A stretch of 64,000 nucleotides of DNA, taken from the NCBI GenBank assembly GCA_900343135.1, contig OPYK01000002.1:144051-208050 (forward strand), written 5' to 3'. The position numbers and the translations under genes are program-made. Each line of letters begins with the position of its first letter. Position 1 is the first letter of the stretch. This document shows, piece by piece, positions 38,571-46,592 of this stretch. This DNA is from Atopobium massiliense. Its GTDB lineage: Bacteria > Actinomycetota > Coriobacteriia > Coriobacteriales > Atopobiaceae. The notes under the pieces were generated by a model. That model did not search any database. It saw only the letters and a program-made list of their open reading frames with translations, and had not been told where the DNA came from.

Positions 38571-38747
38571 TCTTGCTGGCTGGTGTGGCAATAGCCACGC
38601 CAGCACTTAACCCCCCGTATCTAACAGGGGGGTACAAATCGACAGGAAACAGTCAAAAAAACATTAGAAAATCCTTTGGTTACAAGGGATTTACAAAATT
38701 TCAGCGTATGTCAAATGGGCTTTAAAAGTTGACATACGCCTTTTTGA
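38571..38747 (+). other. oriT region of the Tn916-like element
   Basis: Between orf21 and orf20, where Tn916 oriT lies. It contains an 11-bp stem (38579-38589/38594-38604, loop AATA) and an ACCCCCC/GGGGGGT inverted repeat (38610-38633), followed by TACAAATCGACAGG. These are the structures expected around the relaxase nick. The nick itself was not located. Confidence 0.7.
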
Positions 38748-39949
38748 TTGGAGGGATTTTTACTGAATGAACAAACTTGGTTACAGCATTTAAAAGAAAA
38801 ACGCTTGGCTTATGGACTATCTCAAAACCGTTAGCTGTTGCGACTGGTATTACAAGGCAGTATCTAAGCGATATTGAAACAGGAAAAGTCAAGCCATCAG
38901 AGGATTTACAGCAGTCCCTTTGGGAAGCTCTGGAACGCTTCAATCCCGACGCTCCCCTTGAAATGCTGTTTGATTATGTAAGGATTCGCTTTCCGACAAC
39001 AGACGTACAGCAGGTGGTCGAAAACATCTTACAACTGAAACTGTCCTATTTTCTTCATGAGGACTATGGTTTCTATTCTTATTCAGAGCATTATGCTTTA
39101 GGCGACATATTCGTCCTTTGCTCCCATGAACTGGACAAAGGAGTTCTGGTGGAATTGAAAGGTCGTGGGTGCAGACAATTTGAAAGCTATCTTCTGGCAC
39201 AACAAAGAAGCTGGTATGAGTTCTTTATGGACGTTTTGGTGGCTGGCGGTGTGATGAAACGCCTTGACCTTGCCATTAACGATAAGACAGGGATTTTGAA
39301 TATCCCTGTACTCACTGAAAAGTGCCAACAGGAAGAATGTATCTCCGTCTTCCGCAGTTTTAAAAGCTATCGCAGTGGCGAACTGGTACGCAAAGAGGAA
39401 AAGGAATGTATGGGAAACACCCTCTATATCGGTTCATTACAAAGTGAAGTTTATTTCTGTATCTATGAAAAGGACTACGAGCAGTACAAGAAAAATGATA
39501 TTCCCATTGAAGACGCAGAAGTAAAAAACCGTTTTGAGATTCGATTGAAAAATGAGCGTGCCTATTATGCAGTCCGTGATTTACTCGTCTATGACAATCC
39601 AGAGCATACCGCCTTTAAAATTATCAATCGGTATATCCGTTTTGTAGATAAAGACGATTCCAAACCTCGTTCTGATTGGAAACTGAATGAAGAATGGGCT
39701 TGGTTTATTGGGAACAATCGTGAACGATTAAAACTAACCACAAAACCAGAGCCTTACTCCTTCCAAAGGACGCTGAACTGGCTATCTCATCAAGTTGCCC
39801 CGACCTTAAAGGTTGCGATTAAACTTGATGAAATCAACCAGACGCAGGTTGTAAAAGACATTCTCGACCATGCGAAACTGACAGACCGACACAAGCAGAT
39901 TTTGAAGCAACAGTCAGTAAAAGAACAGGACGTGATAACAACAAAAAAA

Positions 39950-39984
39950 GGATATCTGTCAACCATACCAGTTGACAGATATCC
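39950..39984. repeat. Inverted repeat at left edge of the erm(B) insert
   Basis: GGATATCTGTCAAC, loop CATACCA, then the exact reverse complement (14-bp arms). The same arm with the loop reversed (TGGTATG) recurs at 41352-41378, so the erm(B) segment is bracketed by inverted forms of one sequence. Confidence 0.85.
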
Positions 39985-40123
39985 AAAAAAAGATATAATG
40001 GGAGATAAGACGGTTCGTGTTCGTGCTGACTTGCACCATATCATAAAAATCGAAACAGCAAAGAATGGCGGAAACGTAAAAGAAGTTATGGAAATAAGAC
40101 TTAGAAGCAAACTTAAGAGTGTG

Positions 40124-40156
40124 TTGATAGTGCATTATCTTAAAATTTTGTATAAT
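40124..40156 (+). promoter_or_regulatory. erm(B) promoter
   Basis: TATAAT at 40151-40156 with a TTGATA at 40124-40129, a long 21-bp spacing. It lies 57 bp upstream of the erm(B) leader peptide. Confidence 0.5.
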
Positions 40157-40213
40157 AGGAATTGAAGTTAAATTAGATGCTAAAAATTTGTAATTAAGAA
40201 GGAGGGATTCGTC

Positions 40214-40297
40214 ATGTTGGTATTCCAAATGCATAATGTAGATAAAACATCTACTGTTTTGAAACAGACTAAAAACAGTGATTACGCAGATAAATAA
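40214..40297 (+). CDS. ermBL: erm(B) leader peptide
   Basis: 27 residues beginning MLVFQMHNVDKTSTVLKQTK, with AGGAGG 8 nt upstream. Known ErmBL stalls the ribosome in the presence of macrolide and exposes the erm(B) ribosome site. Residue 7 is His where the common leader has Arg (MLVFQMRNVDK); this is from memory of the family. Confidence 0.93.
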   Translation: MLVFQMHNVDKTSTVLKQTKNSDYADK

Positions 40298-40421
40298 ATA
40301 CGTTAGATTAATTCCTACCAGTGACTAATCTTATGACTTTTTAAACAGATAACTAAAATTACAAACAAATCGTTTAACTTCTGTATTTGTTTATAGATGT
40401 AATCACTTCAGGAGAGATTAC

Positions 40422-41159
40422 ATGAACAAAAATATAAAATATTCTCAAAACTTTTTAACGAGTGAAAAAGTATTCAACCAAATAATAAAACAATTGAATT
40501 TAAAAGAAACCGATACCGTTTACGAAATTGGAACAGGTAAAGGGCATTTAACGACGAAACTGGCTAAAATAAGTAAACAGGTAACGTCTATTGAATTAGA
40601 CAGTCATCTATTCAACTTATCGTCAGAAAAATTAAAACTGAATACTCGTGTCACTTTAATTCACCAAGATATTCTACAGTTTCAATTCCCTAACAAACAG
40701 AGGTATAAAATTGTTGGGAATATTCCTTACCATTTAAGCACACAAATTATTAAAAAAGTGGTTTTTGAAAGCCGTGCGTCTGACATCTATCTGATTGTTG
40801 AAGAAGGATTCTACAAGCGTACCTTGGATATTCACCGAACACTAGGGTTGCTCTTGCACACTCAAGTCTCGATTCAGCAATTGCTTAAGCTGCCAGCGGA
40901 ATGCTTTCATCCTAAACCAAAAGTAAACAGTGTCTTAATAAAACTTACCCGCCATACCACAGATGTTCCAGATAAATATTGGAAGCTATATACGTACTTT
41001 GTTTCAAAATGGGTCAATCGAGAATATCGTCAACTGTTTACTAAAAATCAGTTTCATCAAGCAATGAAACACGCCAAAGTAAACAATTTAAGTACCATTA
41101 CTTATGAGCAAGTATTGTCTATTTTTAATAGTTATCTATTATTTAACGGGAGGAAATAA
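40422..41159 (+). CDS. erm(B): 23S rRNA (A2058) dimethyltransferase Erm(B)
   Basis: 245 residues, full length. The SAM site [15 protein letters not shown], the acidic SIELDSHLF and the catalytic NIPYHLST are intact. It dimethylates A2058 of 23S rRNA and gives resistance to macrolides, lincosamides and streptogramin B. The start follows AGGAGAG, the site uncovered by leader stalling. It sits within the insertion between orf20 and orf19. Confidence 0.98.
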   Translation: MNKNIKYSQNFLTSEKVFNQIIKQLNLKETDTVYEIGTGKGHLTTKLAKISKQVTSIELDSHLFNLSSEKLKLNTRVTLIHQDILQFQFPNKQRYKIVGNIPYHLSTQIIKKVVFESRASDIYLIVEEGFYKRTLDIHRTLGLLLHTQVSIQQLLKLPAECFHPKPKVNSVLIKLTRHTTDVPDKYWKLYTYFVSKWVNREYRQLFTKNQFHQAMKHAKVNNLSTITYEQVLSIFNSYLLFNGRK

Positions 41160-41163
41160 TTCT

Positions 41164-41295
41164 ATGAGTCGCTTTTTTAAATTTGGAAAGTTACACGTTA
41201 CTAAAGGGAATGGAGATAAATTATTAGATATACTACTGACAGCTTCCAAGAAGCTAAAGAGGTCCCTAGCGCCTACGGGGAATTTGTATCGATAA
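41164..41295 (+). CDS. Short ORF downstream of erm(B), probably truncated
   Basis: 43 residues starting MSRFFKFGKLHVTKGNGDKL. It begins 4 nt after the erm(B) stop with a GGGAGG site overlapping the erm(B) end. Similar short frames commonly follow erm(B) on Gram-positive elements. It ends inside a long inverted repeat, suggesting truncation. Function unknown. Confidence 0.5.
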   Translation: MSRFFKFGKLHVTKGNGDKLLDILLTASKKLKRSLAPTGNLYR

Positions 41296-41327
41296 GGGGT
41301 ACAAATTCCCACTAAGCGCTCGGGACC
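41261..41327. repeat. 67-bp interrupted inverted repeat after erm(B)
   Basis: GGTCCC...GCGC...GGGAATTTGTA pairs with TACAAATTCCC...GCGCT...GGGACC. It covers the end of the short ORF and could act as a terminator or mark an old recombination junction. Confidence 0.7.
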
Positions 41328-41351
41328 CCTTGTAGGAAAATGTCCTAAGTG

Positions 41352-41378
41352 GGATATCTGTCAACTGGTATGGTTGAC
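41352..41378. repeat. Second, reversed copy of the GGATATCTGTCAAC hairpin
   Basis: GGATATCTGTCAAC, loop TGGTATG, then only GTTGAC of the right arm before TAAAAATAC. The loop is the reverse complement of the one at 39964-39970. Confidence 0.8.
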
Positions 41379-41415
41379 TAAAAATACTTCCTACGAAAAT
41401 GTAGGGGGTATTTTT

Positions 41416-42663
41416 TTACGAAAAAATACAATCGATTCTTAAAAAGAAAAATTTTTGATTGGCAAAACCATAACAAGTTCGTTTTAGGGTTTTGATTTTG
41501 CGATTGATGCCTTCTAAAGGACCATTAGAGTATTCAAATTTAGCGCTATTTAAGACATATTTTCTGTTTTGACGAAGGGTTTGAATAGCAGTATCCATTT
41601 CTGTATTGGTTTTTTGGTAGTCTAAGATGGTTGACTCTAGTAATTCACTATTGCGCTCGTTTAGGGCTTTCGTGATATCTTGGTAAGTTTGGTATACTTC
41701 AGCGAACTTGGAAAATTTACTAGTAATGAGATCAACAGCATTTTGGCGAGTCATATATTGTTTAACGCCGCGAAGAAAAACTACTTCTTCAGGGTGAAGA
41801 TCTTCAGCTTTTTTATGGAATAGCTTCCAATGTGACTTCATAATTTTATATTCTTGGCTCTGTTTATCAAGTTGCTTTAGGATAGAGATACGACAATTGT
41901 CCAAAGCGCGACCAGCTAATTGTACAAGGTGGAAGCGATCAATAATGATATTGGCATTAGGGAAAAGGCGATAGATAAAACTTTGATATTGAGCATTTAA
42001 ATCAATTACAACTGATTGAACGCATTCGCGTTCGGCTTTTGAATAACGACTTTCAAAATAATCAACAATGGTAGGTGATAGACGATCCTGTAACTTTGTG
42101 ACAATTTGGTGGGTTTCAGCGTCACAACAGATCAAGGACATCACAGACTTAATTGAACGAAACTCGTCAAAACATAGATGCTTAGGCAACTTAGCCACAC
42201 GATAGTGTGGTTCCATGCGCTCTAAGATTGTTCGACGAACACTGCTAGGAGAGCAGTGACACATTTCAGCAATAAGCTGACCAGATAAGCCTTTACGAGC
42301 TAAAAGCATGATTTGATTTTTGAGATCACTGGATAAGGTTTGATTTTCTTTGATTAAATTAGTAATAGCACCAAAAGTAGTATGGCATGATTTACATTTA
42401 TAGCGTTGTTTACGAAGCTCTAGTTCATATCTTCTCCCATTTAAACTTGCCAGTCGTACATGAGTTTTGCGAAAGCCATCCTTATTAACTGTGGGAAAGC
42501 CACAGTTACGACAACGATTAATCGGATAAGAAAGAGTAGCTGTTATTAGCGTTATATACTCTTTAACAGAATCGTTGTTGTGTTCAGCTTCTTCAACAGA
42601 AATAATTTTAATATTTTTATCTTTAATTCCAAGAATATTTAGGATAGAATCATTATGGGACAT
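41416..42663 (-). CDS. ISL3-family transposase
   Basis: 415 residues. An N-terminal zinc-finger domain (CRNCGFPTVNKDG, YKCKSCHTTFGA) and a helix-turn-helix (SGQLIAEMCHCSPSSVRRTI) are followed by the ISL3 DDE domain: LCFDEF, SVVIDLNAQYQSF, IIIDRFHLVQLAGRAL, and NGPLEGINRKIKTLKRTCYG. The C-terminus (FFFLRIDCIFS) is unlike the usual FxxFxxRI ending and may be altered at the insert junction. I could not find ISL3-type terminal repeats on either side, so the IS may be incomplete. It is transcribed against the transfer genes and lies between erm(B) and orf19. Confidence 0.9.
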   Translation of the reverse strand: MSHNDSILNILGIKDKNIKIISVEEAEHNNDSVKEYITLITATLSYPINRCRNCGFPTVNKDGFRKTHVRLASLNGRRYELELRKQRYKCKSCHTTFGAITNLIKENQTLSSDLKNQIMLLARKGLSGQLIAEMCHCSPSSVRRTILERMEPHYRVAKLPKHLCFDEFRSIKSVMSLICCDAETHQIVTKLQDRLSPTIVDYFESRYSKAERECVQSVVIDLNAQYQSFIYRLFPNANIIIDRFHLVQLAGRALDNCRISILKQLDKQSQEYKIMKSHWKLFHKKAEDLHPEEVVFLRGVKQYMTRQNAVDLITSKFSKFAEVYQTYQDITKALNERNSELLESTILDYQKTNTEMDTAIQTLRQNRKYVLNSAKFEYSNGPLEGINRKIKTLKRTCYGFANQKFFFLRIDCIFS

Positions 42664-42842
42664 TTGTTTAACCTTCTTTCATGATTTTTGTGGTGAATTG
42701 ATTGTATAACGAGGGGACAGCAAATGTCCTCTTTTTTGTATAAAAAAATCTGGCATGGAATCTCTATCCATACCAGAAAGTGTATACCCCAAAAAAATAA
42801 CTCAAATACAAATTCATTGAATATAGAGAGGAGAACATTTTT

Positions 42843-43064
42843 ATGAATTTTGGACAAAACCTTTATAACTGGTTTCTATCAAACGCTCAATCACTGGTGC
42901 TTTTAGCAATCGTTGTGATTGGCTTGTATCTTGGCTTCAAGCGTGAGTTTAGCAAACTGATTGGCTTTTTAATTATTGCGATTATTGCGGTTGGCTTAGT
43001 CTTCAACGCTGCTGGAGTAAAAGACATTTTACTAGAGCTATTCAATCGCATTATTGGTGCTTAA
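42843..43064 (+). CDS. orf19: Tn916 Orf19, TcpD-like small membrane protein
   Basis: 73 residues with two membrane helices (about 16-32 and 36-58) and a short amphipathic end. Matches Tn916 Orf19, a component of the type IV transfer machinery of the TcpD kind. GAGAGGAGAAC precedes the ATG. Confidence 0.9.
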   Translation: MNFGQNLYNWFLSNAQSLVLLAIVVIGLYLGFKREFSKLIGFLIIAIIAVGLVFNAAGVKDILLELFNRIIGA

Positions 43065-43180
43065 ATAAAACCGTTCTTTTGTGGAATATAAGTGGTTTTC
43101 TTATGTTCCGCAAAGGAATGGTACACCAAACGAAGTGCGGTAGGGATTTTTGAATCTCTACAAAGAAAGGACGTGAATAT

Positions 43181-43678
43181 ATGGACGATATGCAAGTCTA
43201 TATTGCGAATTTAGGCAAATACAATGAGGGCGAATTGGTCGGTGCGTGGTTTACCTTTCCCATTGACTTTGAGGAAGTCAAAGAGAAAATCGGCTTGAAT
43301 GATGAATATGAGGAATACGCCATTCATGACTACGAGTTACCCTTTACGGTTGACGAATACACTTCCATTGGCGAACTCAATCGACTATGGGAAATGGTAT
43401 CGGAATTACCCGAAGAATTACAATCGGAGCTATCTGCTCTGCTCACTCATTTTTCAAGCATTGAAGAACTAAGCGAACATCAAGAGGATATTATCATTCA
43501 TTCCGATTGTGATGATATGTATGACGTGGCACGCTACTACATTGAAGAAACGGGTGCTTTAGGCGAAGTACCAGCTAGTCTTCAAAACTATATTGATTAT
43601 CAAGCCTATGGTCGGGATTTAGACCTTTCAGGAACGTTTATCTCAACCAATCATGGGATTTTTGAAATCGTCTATTAA
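43181..43678 (+). CDS. ardA: Antirestriction protein ArdA (Tn916 Orf18)
   Basis: 165 very acidic residues: VYIANLGKYNEGELVGAWF at the start, and long Asp/Glu runs that mimic about 42 bp of bent B-DNA. ArdA binds type I restriction enzymes and protects DNA entering a new host. AGAAAGGACG precedes the ATG. Full length. Confidence 0.95.
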   Translation: MDDMQVYIANLGKYNEGELVGAWFTFPIDFEEVKEKIGLNDEYEEYAIHDYELPFTVDEYTSIGELNRLWEMVSELPEELQSELSALLTHFSSIEELSEHQEDIIIHSDCDDMYDVARYYIEETGALGEVPASLQNYIDYQAYGRDLDLSGTFISTNHGIFEIVY

Positions 43679-43766
43679 ATCTGTCGGTACATTACTACTG
43701 GCAGATTTTCTATTTTACGGGGTGGCTCAATCAGCTACCCCTATTTTTTATGAAAGGATTGATTAC

Positions 43767-44159
43767 ATGAAGAAAATACGAAGCTATACCAGTATCTGGT
43801 CTGTGGAAAAGGTACTGTATTCTATCAATGATTTTAGACTTCCGTTTCCCATAACCTTTACGCAAATGACATGGTTTGTCGTGTCACTCTTTGCAGTGAT
43901 GATACTTGGCAACTTGCCCCCTCTTTCCATGATAGAGGGAGCATTTCTCAAATACTTTGGGATTCCTGTGGCTTTCACATGGTTTATGTCTACAAAAACT
44001 TTTGATGGTAAAAAGCCTTATGGATTTTTGAAGTCTGTCATTGCTTATGCACTGCGACCAAAGCTGACCTATGCAGGAAAAAAAGTAACGCTTGGCAGAA
44101 ACCAGCCACAAGAAGCCATTACAGCAGTTAGGAGTGAATTTTATGGCATATCCAATTAA
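43767..44159 (+). CDS. orf17: TcpE-family conjugation protein, Tn916 Orf17
   Basis: 130 residues from the ATG at 43767, preceded by GAAAGGATTG; the frame is open further upstream but that part overlaps ardA. Two membrane helices lie in the middle (FVVSLFAVMILGNL and FGIPVAFTWFM). TcpE-type proteins help place the VirB4-like ATPase at the membrane. It overlaps the start of orf16 by 17 nt. Confidence 0.9.
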   Translation: MKKIRSYTSIWSVEKVLYSINDFRLPFPITFTQMTWFVVSLFAVMILGNLPPLSMIEGAFLKYFGIPVAFTWFMSTKTFDGKKPYGFLKSVIAYALRPKLTYAGKKVTLGRNQPQEAITAVRSEFYGISN

Positions 44160-46590
44160 ATACATTGAAAACAATCTCGTCTGGAATAAAGACGGGGAAT
44201 GTTATGCTTACTATGAGCTTGTTCCTTACAATTACTCATTTCTAAGTCCAGAACAGAAAATACAAGTGCATGATTCTTTCAGACAGCTTATCGCACAAAA
44301 TCGTGATGGCAAAATTCATGCTTTACAAATCAGTACAGAATCCAGCATACGTTCTGCACAAGAGCGTTCCAAAAATGAAGTCACTGGCAAGCTCAAAGCG
44401 GTTGCCTATGACAAAATCGACCAACAGACAGACGCTTTAATATCCATGATTGGCGAAAATCAAGTGAACTACCGTTTCTTTATCGGCTTTAAGTTGCTTC
44501 TCAACGATCAGGAGTTTTCTATGAAAAGTCTTACCGTTGAAGCAAAAAATGCTTTGTCTGATTTTGTCTATGATGTGAACCATAAGCTGATGGGCGATTT
44601 TGTTAGTATGAGTAATGATGAAATCCTGCGTTTTCAGAAGATGGAAAAGCTCTTAGAAAATAAAATCTCTCGTCGTTTCAAAATCCGCAGGTTAGATAAG
44701 GACGACTTCGGCTATCTGATTGAACACCTTTACGGACAGACAGGCACTGCCTATGAAGAGTATGAGTACCATCTATCAAAGAAAAAGCTGGATAATGAAA
44801 CGCTGATTAAATACTATGACTTGATTAAGCCTACTCGCTGTTTGGTGGAAGAAAAACAGCGATATTTGAAAATCCAGCAGGAAGATGAAACCGTCTATGT
44901 AGCTTACTTTACCATTAACAGCATTGTCGGAGAACTGGACTTCCCGTCCTCTGAAATCTTCTACTACCAGCAACAGCAATTTACATTCCCGATTGATACG
45001 TCAATGAATGTGGAAATTGTAGCGAATCGTAAAGCCCTATCTACTGTCCGCAATAAAAAGAAAGAACTGAAAGACTTGGATAACCACGCTTGGCAAAGTG
45101 ATAATGAAACCAGCTCCAATGTGGCGGAAGCTCTGGAAAGTGTGAATGAGCTGGAAACCAATTTAGACCAAAGCAAGGAATCTATGTACAAGCTGTCTTA
45201 TGTGGTAAGGGTATCAGCAAATGATCTTGACGAACTCAAACGTCGTTGTAATGAAGTGAAAGATTTTTATGACGATTTAAGCGTAAAACTGGTACGACCA
45301 TTTGGGGATATGCTCGGCTTACATGAAGAATTTTTACCTGCCAGCAAGCGTTATATGAATGATTATATTCAATACGTGACCTCTGATTTCCTCGCTGGTT
45401 TAGGTTTTGGTGCTACTCAAATGCTGGGGGAAAATGAGGGGATTTATGTTGGCTACAGCTTAGATACTGGACGCAATGTCTATCTGAAACCTGCTCTTGC
45501 CAGTCAAGGGGTTAAGGGTTCAGTAACCAATGCGTTAGCGTCGGCTTTTGTTGGTTCGCTGGGTGGTGGTAAATCCTTTGCGAATAACCTTATCGTCTAT
45601 TATGCGGTGCTTTATGGGGCACAAGCAGTGATTGTAGACCCAAAAGCAGAACGTGGCAGATGGAAAGAAACCTTGCCAGAGATTTCCCATGAAATCAATA
45701 TCGTCACTCTGACTTCTGATGAGATAAACAAAGGCTTACTTGACCCTTATGTGATTATGAAAAATCCCAAAGATTCTGAATCACTGGCTATTGATATTCT
45801 GACATTCCTTACGGGGATTTCCTCTCGTGATGGGGAACGCTTCCCAATCCTTAGAAAAGCCATTCGTGCAGTAACCAATAGTGAAGTACGAGGGTTGATG
45901 AAAGTGATTGAGGAATTACGGGTTGAGAATACGCCACTAAGTACCAGTATAGCCGACCATATCGAAAGTTTTACAGACTATGACTTTGCACATTTATTAT
46001 TCAGTAATGGTTATGTGGAGCAGTCTATCAGCTTAGAAAAACAACTGAACATTATACAGGTTGCGGACTTGGTACTTCCCGACAAGGAAACTTCCTTTGA
46101 GGAATATACCACTATGGAGCTTTTATCCGTTGCTATGCTGATTGTCATTAGTACCTTTGCTTTAGACTTTATCCATACAGACCGAAGCATTTTCAAGATT
46201 GTAGATTTAGACGAAGCATGGAGCTTTTTACAGGTAGCACAAGGAAAAACACTATCTATGAAGCTGGTTCGGGCTGGTCGTGCTATGAACGCTGGGGTAT
46301 ATTTCGTGACCCAAAATACAGACGACCTCTTAGATGAAAAACTGAAAAATAACCTCGGCTTAAAATTTGCATTTCGTTCCACTGACCTTAACGAGATTAA
46401 AAAGACCTTAGTCTTTTTTGGTGTAGACCCAGAGGACGAAAACAATCAGAAGCGATTGCGTGATTTGGAAAACGGGCAATGCCTTATCAGTGATTTATAT
46501 GGTCGTGTCGGTGTGATACAGTTCCACCCTGTATTTGAAGAACTGCTCCATGCCTTTGATACCAGACCACCTGTGCGAAAAGAGGTGTAA
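44143..46590 (+). CDS. orf16: VirB4-like conjugation ATPase, Tn916 Orf16
   Basis: 815 residues from ATG 44143 (GGAGTG upstream), the Tn916 Orf16 length. An N-terminal TcpF/VirB4-like region precedes the ATPase: Walker A VGSLGGGKSFANN near 474, VIVDPKAERG, Walker B FKIVDLDEAWSFL near 688, and FVTQNTDD. It drives assembly of and transport through the mating channel. Confidence 0.95.
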   Translation: MAYPIKYIENNLVWNKDGECYAYYELVPYNYSFLSPEQKIQVHDSFRQLIAQNRDGKIHALQISTESSIRSAQERSKNEVTGKLKAVAYDKIDQQTDALISMIGENQVNYRFFIGFKLLLNDQEFSMKSLTVEAKNALSDFVYDVNHKLMGDFVSMSNDEILRFQKMEKLLENKISRRFKIRRLDKDDFGYLIEHLYGQTGTAYEEYEYHLSKKKLDNETLIKYYDLIKPTRCLVEEKQRYLKIQQEDETVYVAYFTINSIVGELDFPSSEIFYYQQQQFTFPIDTSMNVEIVANRKALSTVRNKKKELKDLDNHAWQSDNETSSNVAEALESVNELETNLDQSKESMYKLSYVVRVSANDLDELKRRCNEVKDFYDDLSVKLVRPFGDMLGLHEEFLPASKRYMNDYIQYVTSDFLAGLGFGATQMLGENEGIYVGYSLDTGRNVYLKPALASQGVKGSVTNALASAFVGSLGGGKSFANNLIVYYAVLYGAQAVIVDPKAERGRWKETLPEISHEINIVTLTSDEINKGLLDPYVIMKNPKDSESLAIDILTFLTGISSRDGERFPILRKAIRAVTNSEVRGLMKVIEELRVENTPLSTSIADHIESFTDYDFAHLLFSNGYVEQSISLEKQLNIIQVADLVLPDKETSFEEYTTMELLSVAMLIVISTFALDFIHTDRSIFKIVDLDEAWSFLQVAQGKTLSMKLVRAGRAMNAGVYFVTQNTDDLLDEKLKNNLGLKFAFRSTDLNEIKKTLVFFGVDPEDENNQKRLRDLENGQCLISDLYGRVGVIQFHPVFEELLHAFDTRPPVRKEV

Positions 46591-46592
46591 AT

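Larger units (their letters stand above)
38748..40165 (+). pseudogene. orf20: Relaxase Orf20, frameshifted, with altered C-terminus
   Basis: The normal product is the oriT-nicking relaxase (Rep_trans/replication initiation factor family) with an N-terminal XRE helix-turn-helix. From the TTG at 38748 the frame reads LNEQTWLQHLKEKRLAYGLS then QNR and stops at TAG 38832-38834. The next frame then supplies LAVATGITRQYLSDIETGKV and continues for over 400 residues. Inserting one T in CCGTTAG restores a perfect XRE domain, so a 1-bp deletion is likely. An ATG at 38963 (MLFDYVRIRF) could give a relaxase without the XRE part. From about 39945 the tail runs into the erm(B)-bearing insert, replacing the native end. 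Confidence 0.75.

Noticed and set aside
43653-43766. N-terminal extension of Orf17
   Set aside because: It overlaps ardA and lacks a ribosome site; the ATG at 43767 has one.
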